Origin: Reichenbachiella agariperforans
Lineage (GTDB): Bacteria; Bacteroidota; Bacteroidia; Cytophagales; Cyclobacteriaceae
Reading direction: 5' to 3'
Assembly (NCBI RefSeq): GCF_900142205.1
Contig: NZ_FRAA01000007.1
Location: 1-64,000, forward strand
Length of the DNA: 64,000 nt
The notes below the pieces were generated by a model. It did no database searches. It was not told the DNA's origin and saw only the letters and a list, made by a program, of their open reading frames with translations. Shown in pieces: positions 7,264 through 16,278 of this stretch (positions are counted from its first letter, which is position 1; each line of letters opens with the position of its first letter). The position numbers and the translations under genes are program-made.

Positions 7264-8592
7264 ATGAGACAGCTATTGCTTTTTATTTTGCTTTCGATCA
7301 CCACGCTCAGCCTACCAGCGCAGAACTTCGATGTGAGCTTTTTTGAGAAGTCTGGAGGCAAGGTCGGTTCGGAGGTAGACAAAAACATAAAAGAATACCG
7401 CCATCTCAAGAAGGAGAATGAAGCCTGGCTCAAGGAGCAGGACAAGCGCTATGAGACCATGGAGGATAGCTTGCGTTTGGCTAGCGATAGCGACAGCCTA
7501 GAGCAGCAGATCGGAGAGGATTCGCTGGCAGTATTACAGGAGCTACAGCGAGAGCACTACCGCTACACCGACTCACTCTACAGCTACGAAGCGCTCATGA
7601 GCTGGGACGAGGCGAAACGCATCGCCAAGGAAGAAACCAAATCCCGCTCTCGTGACATCCTAGAGTCCCACGACCAGCTAAGCAAATACACCTCACTCAA
7701 CAACAGCCTGCTCAAGGATGAAAAGGAGTACCGAGAGTACAAAGACAGTCTCAAGCATGAGAACCTCCCCAACTACGAAGAAGAATACCTACTGGAAGTC
7801 AAACGAAAGGAACTCGCTGAAAAATATAATGAAGAGCTAGAGGGCTATGCCAAAAAGGAACTAGAGCAAAGCGAGCAACTTGTTCTACCAGTCTCTAGCC
7901 CAGAGATGGAGCGTTTACAGGAGATGAACAAACTCGCCAAAGCAGCTTCTCTACCCGACGAAGACCTAGCCAATACGGCTACAGCGAATGAGGATTTTTT
8001 TGCAGACAAGAGTGAGGCACTAAGTGGAGCGATGGAGCAGACTGAGGAGCTCAAGGAGAAATACAGTGCCGTGACCGATGCTACTGACTTGACCAGCGCT
8101 ACCAAACGAAACTCGATGAAAGGTAAGCCAATGGCTGAGCGTCTAGTGCTTGGGGGTAATTTTCAGTTGCGCATCGATGAGCATACGTCAGTGGATGTTA
8201 GTCCAGAGCTACAGTACCTGATCACCAAGAAATGGAGCGTAGGCGTAGGTGGAAACTACCGTGCCAATGGAGACTTGATAGAGATCAATAGTGATTTTCA
8301 AGAAACACAGGTGTATGGCTATCGCGTCTTTACGGAGTACTACCTTGTGAGCCATTTCTATGCACATGTGGAGATGGAGTCTCTATCCAATGGCTCTGCC
8401 CTCAAGACACCAGAGATGTCCAAAGCGCAGACTTGGCAATACAGTGCTCTGGCAGGGATCGAGAGCCAGTTCAAGATCAGAGGTCGCCTCAAAGGCCAAG
8501 TGTCTATCCTCTACAACTTTATGCACCAGACCAACCCGCTTAACGCTAAACCTTGGAATGTTCGCTTTGGGTTGATGGGGGCTTTGAAATAG
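7264..8592 (+). CDS. Secreted coiled-coil protein with C-terminal beta-barrel-like domain
   Basis: 443 residues from the ATG at 7264, chosen because it begins a clear signal peptide (MRQLLLFILLSITTLSLPAQ). A long Glu/Lys-rich helical region with heptad character (about residues 30-280) follows. The C-terminal ~150 residues alternate hydrophobic and polar residues (RLVLGGNFQLRID, SVGVGGNYRANG, WNVRFGLMGALK) and end in a barrel-like strand, suggesting an outer-membrane or periplasmic envelope protein. No named family was recognised. It stands alone between HU copy 1 and the convergent HPPD gene. Confidence 0.8.
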   Translation: MRQLLLFILLSITTLSLPAQNFDVSFFEKSGGKVGSEVDKNIKEYRHLKKENEAWLKEQDKRYETMEDSLRLASDSDSLEQQIGEDSLAVLQELQREHYRYTDSLYSYEALMSWDEAKRIAKEETKSRSRDILESHDQLSKYTSLNNSLLKDEKEYREYKDSLKHENLPNYEEEYLLEVKRKELAEKYNEELEGYAKKELEQSEQLVLPVSSPEMERLQEMNKLAKAASLPDEDLANTATANEDFFADKSEALSGAMEQTEELKEKYSAVTDATDLTSATKRNSMKGKPMAERLVLGGNFQLRIDEHTSVDVSPELQYLITKKWSVGVGGNYRANGDLIEINSDFQETQVYGYRVFTEYYLVSHFYAHVEMESLSNGSALKTPEMSKAQTWQYSALAGIESQFKIRGRLKGQVSILYNFMHQTNPLNAKPWNVRFGLMGALK

Positions 8593-8615
8593 TTTTTGGA
8601 GTTCATTCATCCATC

Positions 8616-9743
8616 CTACAGCGTGCCTCTCAATTCCTGCTCTCGCTCTATCGCTTCGAAGAGCGCTTTGAAGTTTCCCTTACCAAATGATTGTGCACCT
8701 TTTCGCTGGATGATTTCAAAAAATAATGTAGGCCGAGGCTCTACTGGTTTGGTAAAAATCTGTAGGAGATAACCTTCATCATCTCGATCCACCAGTATGC
8801 CTAGTTCCTGTAGCGGGGTGATGTCTTCGTCTATTTTCCCGACGCGGTTTAGTACAGTTTCGTAGTAGCTGGCAGGCACCTGTAGGAACTCCACTCCACG
8901 CTGTTGCATCGATTGGACGGTCTCTATGATGTTATCAGTTGCTACAGCGATGTGTTGTATGCCAGGTGACCCATAGAAATCGAGGTATTCTTCGATTTGA
9001 GATTTCTTTTTCCCCTCGGCAGGTTCATTGATAGGGAATTTGATTCGACCATTGCCATTGCTCATGACCTTGCTCATTAGGGCAGTGTAGTCGGTCGAGA
9101 TATCTTTATCATCGAAAGAGATTAACTGAGCAAACCCCATCACATCTGCATAGAAATCTACCCACTGATTCATCTCGCCCCAGCCAACATTGCCGACCAT
9201 GTGATCAACATACTTCAGCCCAATAGGGCTCGGTTGGTAGCTTGGAGTCCAAGGTTGGTAGCCGGGCATAAAGACGCCATTATAGTTTTTTCGCTCTACG
9301 AAGTAGTGAACGGTTTCCCCATAGGTGTGGATGCCAGAGATGATTATTTCGCCATTTGAGTCTTTGTGTGTTTCGGGTGCGAGGAATGATTTTGCACCCC
9401 GACGAACGGTCTCCTGATGAGAATAGGTCGCGTCATCCACCCAGAGAGCGACAGCTCTGACCCCATCGCCATGTGCATCGATGTGCTTGCCGATTTTTGT
9501 ACCTGCTACCAATGGTGAAGTCAGGATTAGTCTGATTTTGTCTTGTATGAGGACGTAGGAGTCGGTTTCTGTATTGCCAGTTTCTAGTCCACTATGCGCG
9601 AGAGGTTGAAACCCAAATGCTGTCATGTAGTAATGAGCGGCTTGTTTGGCATTGCCTATATATAGTTCGATGAAGTCAGTACCATTGAGCGGTAAGAAAT
9701 CATCTGCTTCGGCGAATATTTTTTCTATGGGTTGTGTTTTCAT
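8616..9743 (-). CDS. hppD: 4-hydroxyphenylpyruvate dioxygenase
   Basis: 375 residues. Converts 4-hydroxyphenylpyruvate to homogentisate in tyrosine catabolism, using Fe(II) and O2. It is a two-domain vicinal-oxygen-chelate fold. The iron ligands are visible: His181 (VDHMVGNV), His264 (GIQHIAVATDN) and Glu343 (FFEIIQRKG). The GNFKALFEAIE C-terminus is typical of the family. Its ATG overlaps the stop of the upstream dehydrogenase gene (ATGA), so the two form one operon. The divergent Lrp-family gene beyond is a likely regulator. Confidence 0.96.
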   Translation of the reverse strand: MKTQPIEKIFAEADDFLPLNGTDFIELYIGNAKQAAHYYMTAFGFQPLAHSGLETGNTETDSYVLIQDKIRLILTSPLVAGTKIGKHIDAHGDGVRAVALWVDDATYSHQETVRRGAKSFLAPETHKDSNGEIIISGIHTYGETVHYFVERKNYNGVFMPGYQPWTPSYQPSPIGLKYVDHMVGNVGWGEMNQWVDFYADVMGFAQLISFDDKDISTDYTALMSKVMSNGNGRIKFPINEPAEGKKKSQIEEYLDFYGSPGIQHIAVATDNIIETVQSMQQRGVEFLQVPASYYETVLNRVGKIDEDITPLQELGILVDRDDEGYLLQIFTKPVEPRPTLFFEIIQRKGAQSFGKGNFKALFEAIEREQELRGTL

Positions 9744-10993
9744 GGTGTTGCTGTTTCTAAGGGTTGTGGGGATAATTGGGTCAATGAATTTTCGAACGCT
9801 GTCTGTGTCAGTCCTGTTTTGGATGGATTCACTTGGTGGATTTTGACCAGTGCATTTTTGATGGTGCGGGAGGTATCCTCGAAGATGGCCAAATCCGAGA
9901 GGTCTGCTTTCCCTTCCATGAAATAAGCAAAGGCTCGCGCCATACCACAGTTGGCGATAAAGTCTGGGATCACAGCTACTTGGTGATCCACGTATTCGCT
10001 GATCGGACCATAAAAGATCTCTTTGTCAGCAAATGGAACATTGGCACCAGAAGCGATCAGCTCCAGCCCGCTAGCGATCATACGATCTACGTGATAGCGA
10101 TCGATCAACCGAGACGCTGCGGCAGGTACGAAGATGTCAGTTTTGAGATGCCAGATTCTATTGTCTGTCTCTTCGTAGCTGAGGAGTTCAGGGTGTGTGA
10201 GGGTGTTTTTCTTTTTGGATACAAAGAGGGAAACGATTTCATCGTGAGAGAAACCATTTTCACGGATTAGTCCTCCACTTTTGTCAATAATCCCGACGAT
10301 TTTAGCCCCCTTGGCAGATAGATAAAAGGCAGCTGCTGCGCCGACATTGCCCCAGCCTTGTATGGTGACACGCTTCCCTACGAGTTCGTCATCCCATAGC
10401 TCATAGTAGTGAGAGATACTTTCAGCCACACCAAATCCTGTGATCATGTCTGCTATGGTGTATTTTCGTTTTGGGTCGGGGGAGTAGGCAGTGTCTTCGA
10501 TGACCTTGATGACGCCAAGGCGGAGCTGTCCGATACGGTTGATTTTGTCTGCTTCGTTGGGTTGGAAGTGACCGTTAAAGACCCCTTCTTGTGGATGCCA
10601 TAGTCCGTTGGATTCTGTGATCGGGATGACCTCATGTATCTCGTCGACGTTTAGATCCCCCCCTGTACCATAGTACGATTTTAGTAGTGGGGTGACTGCT
10701 GCGTACCATCGCGCTAGGACTTCTTTTTTTCGTGGGTCTGAGGGGTCAAAATTGATTCCTGATTTGGCACCACCGATAGGAGGGCCTGATACGGTAAATT
10801 TGATCTCCATGGTCTTGGCGAGAGATTCTACCTCATTTCGGTTTAGGCCAAGACGCATTCTAGTACCGCCACCCGCAGCTCCACCGCGTAGTGAATTGAT
10901 TACCACCCAGCCTTCTGCACCTGTTTCGTCATCGTACCACTCGAATACCACTTCGGGTCTTTTTTGTTCAAATTGTCTTAATAATTCTTTCAC
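9740..10993 (-). CDS. Glu/Leu/Phe/Val-type amino-acid dehydrogenase
   Basis: 417 residues. NAD(P)-dependent oxidative deaminase family. Dimerisation/catalytic domain: GGGTRMRLG, then the catalytic lysine in GGAKSGINF (about residue 87). The Rossmann domain follows, with the VTIQGWGNVGAAAAFYL motif near residue 215. ASGANVPF near residue 320 is also typical. Substrate cannot be fixed from sequence; coupling to HPPD by a 4-base overlap suggests a role in aromatic or general amino-acid breakdown. Confidence 0.9.
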   Translation of the reverse strand: MKELLRQFEQKRPEVVFEWYDDETGAEGWVVINSLRGGAAGGGTRMRLGLNRNEVESLAKTMEIKFTVSGPPIGGAKSGINFDPSDPRKKEVLARWYAAVTPLLKSYYGTGGDLNVDEIHEVIPITESNGLWHPQEGVFNGHFQPNEADKINRIGQLRLGVIKVIEDTAYSPDPKRKYTIADMITGFGVAESISHYYELWDDELVGKRVTIQGWGNVGAAAAFYLSAKGAKIVGIIDKSGGLIRENGFSHDEIVSLFVSKKKNTLTHPELLSYEETDNRIWHLKTDIFVPAAASRLIDRYHVDRMIASGLELIASGANVPFADKEIFYGPISEYVDHQVAVIPDFIANCGMARAFAYFMEGKADLSDLAIFEDTSRTIKNALVKIHQVNPSKTGLTQTAFENSLTQLSPQPLETATP

Positions 10994-11163
10994 TCATTTG
11001 ATGATTTAAAAAAGAATAAAAGTATTAATAGGTTATATTTGATAGTTGTATATCCTGACAAAATATCTGTATTAAGAATTAAATGGTTATTATTTGAGTT
11101 TTATATAGTGATAATTCTTTAAAATTATGCCGGTGAGATTGTGGGAATAATTAAATTCTAAAA
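10994..11163. promoter_or_regulatory. Divergent AT-rich promoter region (dehydrogenase-hppD / Lrp)
   Basis: 170 bases, strongly AT-rich, between two divergent start codons. Similar GAATTAAAT / AATTAAATTC stretches at about 11077 and 11149 could be Lrp-type sites; this is a weak inference. Confidence 0.4.
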
Positions 11164-11628
11164 ATGGCATTATTAGACGAGGTAGATATTAAGATTTTGA
11201 ATCTGCTACAGGCCGAAGGGCGAATTACGAACAAGGCGTTGGCAGAAAAAATGGGGATGTCTACGACTCCTGTTTTTGATCGGGTCAAGCGATTAGAAAA
11301 GGAAGGTGTGATCAAGCAATATGTAGCGCTTTTGGATCAGCGAAAGATTGATAAGAAGCTGACGGTTTTTGTTTTTATCTCTCTCAAGAATCATACGCGA
11401 TCATATTTGGATAAATTTATTGGTGAGATGAATGACTATCCAGAGGTGCAGGAGTGTTATCACATAGCGGGTGATTTTGATTATATGCTCAAGATCGTAA
11501 CGAGAGATATAGAGTCTTTTCAGTCATTTATACTGGCTAAGCTATCTGTCAACTCCAATATTGCACATGTCAAGAGTCAATTCGTCCTGTCAAAGAATAA
11601 ACATACAACAGCCTTTAAAATAGATTGA
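11164..11628 (+). CDS. Lrp/AsnC family transcriptional regulator
   Basis: 154 residues. N-terminal winged helix-turn-helix (DEVDIKILNLLQAEGRITNKALAEKMGMS, residues 4-33), then the RAM/ligand-binding domain (AGDFDYMLKIVTRDIESF). It is divergent from the dehydrogenase-hppD operon and three bases upstream of a deiodinase-like gene, which fits control of aromatic amino-acid breakdown by an amino-acid ligand. Confidence 0.93.
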   Translation: MALLDEVDIKILNLLQAEGRITNKALAEKMGMSTTPVFDRVKRLEKEGVIKQYVALLDQRKIDKKLTVFVFISLKNHTRSYLDKFIGEMNDYPEVQECYHIAGDFDYMLKIVTRDIESFQSFILAKLSVNSNIAHVKSQFVLSKNKHTTAFKID

Positions 11629-11631
11629 AAG

Positions 11632-12312
11632 ATGAAAACGAAAGATGTCAATGGATTCAGACATGTGAAACATGATACACAGAGCTATGCAGAAGATGAA
11701 ATGCGAGAACGAAGCAAGGCATATTATGAGTGGCTAGATAAGCGTCGCAGTGTACGAGAGATTTCTGACCGTTCTTTCCCCAAAGAAGTATTAGATAATA
11801 TAATACGTGCAGCGTCTACTGCGCCCTCAGGGGCACACAAACAGCCGTGGACTTTTTGTGTAGTGACAGACTCTGGCATTAAATCCAAAATCCGTGAAGC
11901 AGCTGAAAAGGAAGAGTATGAGAGCTATCAGTCACGTATGAGTGAGCGTTGGCTTGATGATTTGAAGCCTATCGGTACGGATTGGAAGAAACCGTTTTTG
12001 GAGACAGCTCCTTATCTGGTCGTATTGTTTAAACGAGTCTTTGAGCGTGATGCGTCAGGTGTTAAGTCTAACAACTACTATGTCAATGAGTCGGTGGGGA
12101 TTGCCGCGGGGATGTTTATCTCGGCAGTGCATCATGCGGGATTGGTGACGCTGACCCATACACCTAGCCCGATGAATTTTCTCTCTGATATTCTAGAAAG
12201 ACCAGATAATGAACGTGCTTTTTTGGTACTGCCCGTGGGCTACCCCGAAGATGAGGTTTATGTACCTGATTTTGATCGGAAATTGCTCAGTGAAGTGGCG
12301 GTGTATTATTGA
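11632..12312 (+). CDS. Nitroreductase-fold flavoprotein, iodotyrosine-deiodinase-like
   Basis: 226 residues. FMN nitroreductase superfamily: the RRSVR phosphate-binding motif (38-42) and TAPSGAHKQPW (63-73). The active-site lid that holds the halotyrosine zwitterion in vertebrate iodotyrosine deiodinase is conserved in residues and spacing: Glu95, Tyr99 and Lys120 (human Glu157, Tyr161, Lys182). THTPSPMNF corresponds to the Thr segment near flavin N5. Predicted reaction: reductive dehalogenation of halotyrosine. It is co-oriented with the Lrp gene (3-base gap) and next to HPPD, so dehalogenated tyrosine could feed the same pathway. A generic nitroreductase is the alternative. Confidence 0.82.
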   Translation: MKTKDVNGFRHVKHDTQSYAEDEMRERSKAYYEWLDKRRSVREISDRSFPKEVLDNIIRAASTAPSGAHKQPWTFCVVTDSGIKSKIREAAEKEEYESYQSRMSERWLDDLKPIGTDWKKPFLETAPYLVVLFKRVFERDASGVKSNNYYVNESVGIAAGMFISAVHHAGLVTLTHTPSPMNFLSDILERPDNERAFLVLPVGYPEDEVYVPDFDRKLLSEVAVYY

Positions 12313-12446
12313 TTTGTAGTTGTTTTAGCTTTGTGTCTTGAGTTTAAGACCGAACTTTTTCATAATTAGGGGGGGGATCAAAATCAGTATGAACTTTGAA
12401 TTGAATGTAAATAGGCCTATTTTTTAGTTGTAGACCTATCTAGATT

Positions 12447-13886
12447 ATGGAGAAAGAATTACTAGACCAGATAAATCATTCAGAAGATCGCTTATGGTCT
12501 TATGATCGTGATTTGATATGCACGGTGGTGAATCGTAACATGTCGGAGGATTTTAAAACTGCTTTTGGTTATGCACTCAAGCCAGGAGATTATATCCTCG
12601 AGAATGTCCCAGAACCTTTAAGCTCAATGTGGGTTGAACGCTACGAGTTAGCACTACAGGGAGAGAAGGTAGAGTTTGAGGATCAGTTCGATATACGTGG
12701 TATACCGACTTATGTTAAGGTCGTGTTGATACCCATCATTGAAGAAGAGCGCGTAATTGGCGCAGCATGTACTTCCCGAGATATAACCGAGAGAAGGTTA
12801 GCGGAACTAAAGGTGATTCAGAATGAAGCGTACCTGATCGCTCAAATAGAGAATACGAGTGATGCGATCTGGTCAGTGGATAGGAATTACAACCTGTTGA
12901 CAATTAACACGGCCATGACCGTAGGTTATGAGCAAGCTATCGGTGTGAGACTATCAGTGGGTGATAATATCGTCGAATCTACTCCCGAAGGACAGGGAGT
13001 GAAAAAGATGTGGAAAGGTTGGTATGATAGGGCACTAAGGGGTGAGCATTTTAAAGAATTACAAACTTTTGATTATGGGGGAGAAACCGCGTACGTCGAA
13101 CTTTCTTTTAATCCGATCAGAATAGCCAGTGAGGTGGCAGGTGTAGCTTGTTTTGGGAAGAGTATCACGGAGCTTAAATCGTCAGAGCTAGCTTTGAAAA
13201 AGAGTTTGGAAAGTAAGGATAGGTTCTTTTCTATTGTTGCTCATGACCTAAGGGGACCAGTAGGGAACATAAGAGAGCTCATTAAAATTTTATCCGCTAA
13301 GGGAATGAAACTTTCAGCGTCTCAAGAGCAGGAACTCATCAAACACCTGCGCTCTGCTTCTGAAAATGTGTACGAGCTATTGGATAACCTGCTGAGTTGG
13401 GCTATGTCGCAGCAAAAGATGGTGGCCGTTGATCAAAAAGAAATGGTAGTATTGGAGGTAGCGGAGGATAGTATCAAAAACTACAGACCAAGTGCAGAAT
13501 CTAAGATGATAGCGACGCAGATAGATATTGCTCCTGATCTGATGGTTACAGCTGATCAGCGTTCGTTACAGAGTACGATTAGTAACCTCTACAACAACGC
13601 CATCAAGTTTACCGATGAGTTGGGGACGATCAAGATCACAGCCGTAAGACAAGAAGGCGAAATATTGTTTCAAATCAAGGATACGGGAGTGGGGATGAGC
13701 CCAGAAACGATGGAGGGACTATTCGACGAGTCTAATATATCAAGCCTTCCGGGTACAAAAAAGGAATTGGGTACGGGGTTAGGGTTGTTGCTCTGTCAAG
13801 AATTCGTCAAATTGAACAAGGGTAGAATATGGGTTAAAAGTATCGAAGGAAAAGGGAGTAGTTTCTTTTTTACAATCCCTGATTAG
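12447..13886 (+). CDS. PAS-PAS sensor histidine kinase
   Basis: 479 residues without clear membrane segments, so probably cytosolic. Two PAS-type domains (about 1-120 and 130-250, each closing with ACTSRDITERR or ACFGKSITELK). HisKA follows with the phosphoacceptor His in FFSIVAHDLRGPVGN (about residue 265). The HATPase domain has the N-box (LYNNAIKFTDE), G1 (IKDTGVGMSPE) and G2 (GTGLGLLLC). No response regulator is adjacent; signal unknown. Confidence 0.92.
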   Translation: MEKELLDQINHSEDRLWSYDRDLICTVVNRNMSEDFKTAFGYALKPGDYILENVPEPLSSMWVERYELALQGEKVEFEDQFDIRGIPTYVKVVLIPIIEEERVIGAACTSRDITERRLAELKVIQNEAYLIAQIENTSDAIWSVDRNYNLLTINTAMTVGYEQAIGVRLSVGDNIVESTPEGQGVKKMWKGWYDRALRGEHFKELQTFDYGGETAYVELSFNPIRIASEVAGVACFGKSITELKSSELALKKSLESKDRFFSIVAHDLRGPVGNIRELIKILSAKGMKLSASQEQELIKHLRSASENVYELLDNLLSWAMSQQKMVAVDQKEMVVLEVAEDSIKNYRPSAESKMIATQIDIAPDLMVTADQRSLQSTISNLYNNAIKFTDELGTIKITAVRQEGEILFQIKDTGVGMSPETMEGLFDESNISSLPGTKKELGTGLGLLLCQEFVKLNKGRIWVKSIEGKGSSFFFTIPD

Positions 13887-14030
13887 TTAGAATCTGTCTA
13901 TATAGAAAGAGGCTGATTCAGAATTTTGCTATCAAGGCATGCGAGGAAGAATAAGCGGAATTTCCTTTCGGAAATGAGTGTTTTATTGATGAGCATAACG
14001 CAGAGAGTGGAGGTTATGGGCAAGCTCTAG

Positions 14031-16076
14031 TTAATCAAAATCTTCATCGGTCAAGTCTTCGATAGCCTTTTTTTCGATTGGTTTGGCAGGGCGGTAGATT
14101 TCAAATTCTACGCGGCGATTGAGGTTTTGATCCTCTTTGGTGTGCTCCTCTACGATTGGGTTGTTACTACCAAAACCTTCAGCAATCACACGGTCTCCAG
14201 CGACTCCCCCAAAAACCACGATATAATCTCTGATGGTGTTGGCTCTTTCTACAGATAGTGTCAAATTGAAATCCTCTGTACCGTATTTGTCTGTATGACC
14301 CGAAATTTTCAAGAAGAAGTCAGGATTGTCATACATGAAGTTGACGATTTTATTGAGGTCACCGTACATCTCACTTTTGAGATGGGCGAGACCTGGGTCG
14401 AACTCTATGGATTCGAACTTGACACGGCTGGCAATATGATCGGTGACTTCATCGAACCTTTCTGGCCCATCCAGGTAGAACATTTCTTCTATTCGAAAGA
14501 ACTCATCTCCTTGGATAACCAGTAGGTAGTTGCGGTTGTTGATCAGATCGAACTCAAACGAGCCATCAGGCTTGAGGTATTTAGGAGATACCTCGACTCC
14601 TTCGTCTAGGTCGATGACGGATACGATTCCTGTGAAAGGTTTTCCAGTCAAGGAATCTGTGAGACTCCCAGCTATCTGGGTGAGAGCTTGTGGCTGTGCC
14701 TCCATCGGTAAGGGGAAAGAGTATAGATCCAGCATGTTTAGATCGTCAGTAGCAGACCGTGCGTAGTAGAGATCTTTGGATTTGGAATCTATGGTGAAAT
14801 AAAACTCACTGCCACGTCCATTGACCAGTGGGCCTATGTTGATGGGTTCGCTCCAGATACCACTTTTGTGGTAGGATTTGTAGATATCAAACTCTCCAAA
14901 TTTGTATAACTGTCCATTGGAACTGAAAAACAACACTTCGAATTCGGGATGATAGAATGGACTTACCTCGTTTTTTCGCGTGTTGATCACTGGACCAAGA
15001 TTTTGTGCAGGCATCCAAGCACCATTTTCGTTTTTGTAGGAGAAGTAAATGTCAGACAGACCGAATCCTCCCATACGATCCGAGGCAAAATAGAGCGTGT
15101 CCCCTGTATGAGACAGAGAGGGGTGAGAGTCCCAGGTCAGGCTATTTACATTGGTTCCGAGATTTTGTATGTCGGTCCAGACACTATCTTGGTCGAGGGT
15201 TGCTACGAAAATGTCACAGTCACCTAGTCCCATCGGAGAACCGCAGCGAGAGAAATAGAGTGTCCGACCATCTTTACTGAGACATGCAGACCCTTCATTG
15301 TAATGTGTATTGATTTGAGTCAGGTCGGTACTGAGTTCCCAGTACCCGTCTTCTTTGATGCTAATGAACAGGTCTTCATTTTTGACATAGTCCAGCCCGA
15401 TTCTTCGTTCATTTCTTTGTGAGGTAAAAATCAAAACCTGATTGTTCATACCTATGGAGGGACCATAGTCAGCATGTCTCGAATTGATTTTTCGTCCCAT
15501 GTTGAGCAGTACGCCACGCGGTGGACGGATGGTGTCGATGGCTTTGCGGTGTTCGACGAGCTTATAGTAGTAGTCTAGTGGTACGAAATTTTCAGTCTCT
15601 TGGGTATTGAGGGAATCGTAGTATAGTTCGAGTTCACGGATATCTATGTTTTTGTGGTGGTGACGCAGGACGAGTTTGTAGAGTGAGGTAGCTTCTTCTT
15701 CTGTGCCATAGATCTCTGTCAATTTGGCGAGTCTCCATATCCAATAGGTGTCGACGTAGAAATTTCTGATTCCAAATTTTTTGACATATTCCTGTAGTAC
15801 TGGGTAGAGGTTTGACCAGTCTTTGTTGGCCTCTAGTTTTTGTATTTTTTGGAGTTCGGATTTATTGTAGTATTCGGTGATACGGTTGACGTTGGTGAAG
15901 TTGTAGATGTTGAATTCCCACTCCGAGCTCAGTGTGTCTATATCTGTAATCGCTTGACTGTCTTGCTTTTTCTTTAAGAATTGCGCCTGTGTAGCGTCAG
16001 GATAGCTGATACCGAGTAGTACTACTAAGGCGAATAGGAGTTGGATGTGATTTTTGATAGTTAATAAACTATTCAC
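14031..16076 (-). CDS. OmpA-family protein with TPR and PD40 propeller (PorE-like)
   Basis: 681 residues. Signal peptide (IQLLFALVVLLGISYPDATQAQ), a helical/TPR-like N-terminal part, then PD40/WD40-type repeats (SKDGRTLYFS, HTGDTLYFASDRMGGFGLSDIY, HPEFEVLFFSSNG) over about 210-450. A carboxypeptidase-regulatory-like segment (GSLTDSLTGKPFTGIVSVID) and a C-terminal OmpA peptidoglycan-binding domain (ISGHTDKYGTEDFN...RANTIRDYIV) follow. This domain order is that of PorE of the type IX secretion system, though paralogs with this layout are common in Cytophagales. No other por genes are nearby. Confidence 0.88.
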   Translation of the reverse strand: MNSLLTIKNHIQLLFALVVLLGISYPDATQAQFLKKKQDSQAITDIDTLSSEWEFNIYNFTNVNRITEYYNKSELQKIQKLEANKDWSNLYPVLQEYVKKFGIRNFYVDTYWIWRLAKLTEIYGTEEEATSLYKLVLRHHHKNIDIRELELYYDSLNTQETENFVPLDYYYKLVEHRKAIDTIRPPRGVLLNMGRKINSRHADYGPSIGMNNQVLIFTSQRNERRIGLDYVKNEDLFISIKEDGYWELSTDLTQINTHYNEGSACLSKDGRTLYFSRCGSPMGLGDCDIFVATLDQDSVWTDIQNLGTNVNSLTWDSHPSLSHTGDTLYFASDRMGGFGLSDIYFSYKNENGAWMPAQNLGPVINTRKNEVSPFYHPEFEVLFFSSNGQLYKFGEFDIYKSYHKSGIWSEPINIGPLVNGRGSEFYFTIDSKSKDLYYARSATDDLNMLDLYSFPLPMEAQPQALTQIAGSLTDSLTGKPFTGIVSVIDLDEGVEVSPKYLKPDGSFEFDLINNRNYLLVIQGDEFFRIEEMFYLDGPERFDEVTDHIASRVKFESIEFDPGLAHLKSEMYGDLNKIVNFMYDNPDFFLKISGHTDKYGTEDFNLTLSVERANTIRDYIVVFGGVAGDRVIAEGFGSNNPIVEEHTKEDQNLNRRVEFEIYRPAKPIEKKAIEDLTDEDFD

Positions 16077-16278
16077 TCGTTTTTGGTTAAGACGATGCTC
16101 GATTAATAAAATGTGAAAATAGCTGATTTTTAAAACTAATACAGTAGATGCACTAAACGAATTTATAGGCTTATTAAATATAAGTACTTTGGCATACCGA
16201 TTGCAACTTATGTGTATCTTTAAAATATGGCTGAAATTCTAAGTTTTATGCCATAGTGACAGGCAAGTGAAGTTATTT

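Noticed and set aside
11632-12312. BluB (dimethylbenzimidazole synthase)
   Set aside because: The lid residues and the THTPSPMNF segment match iodotyrosine deiodinase rather than BluB, and no cobalamin genes are near.
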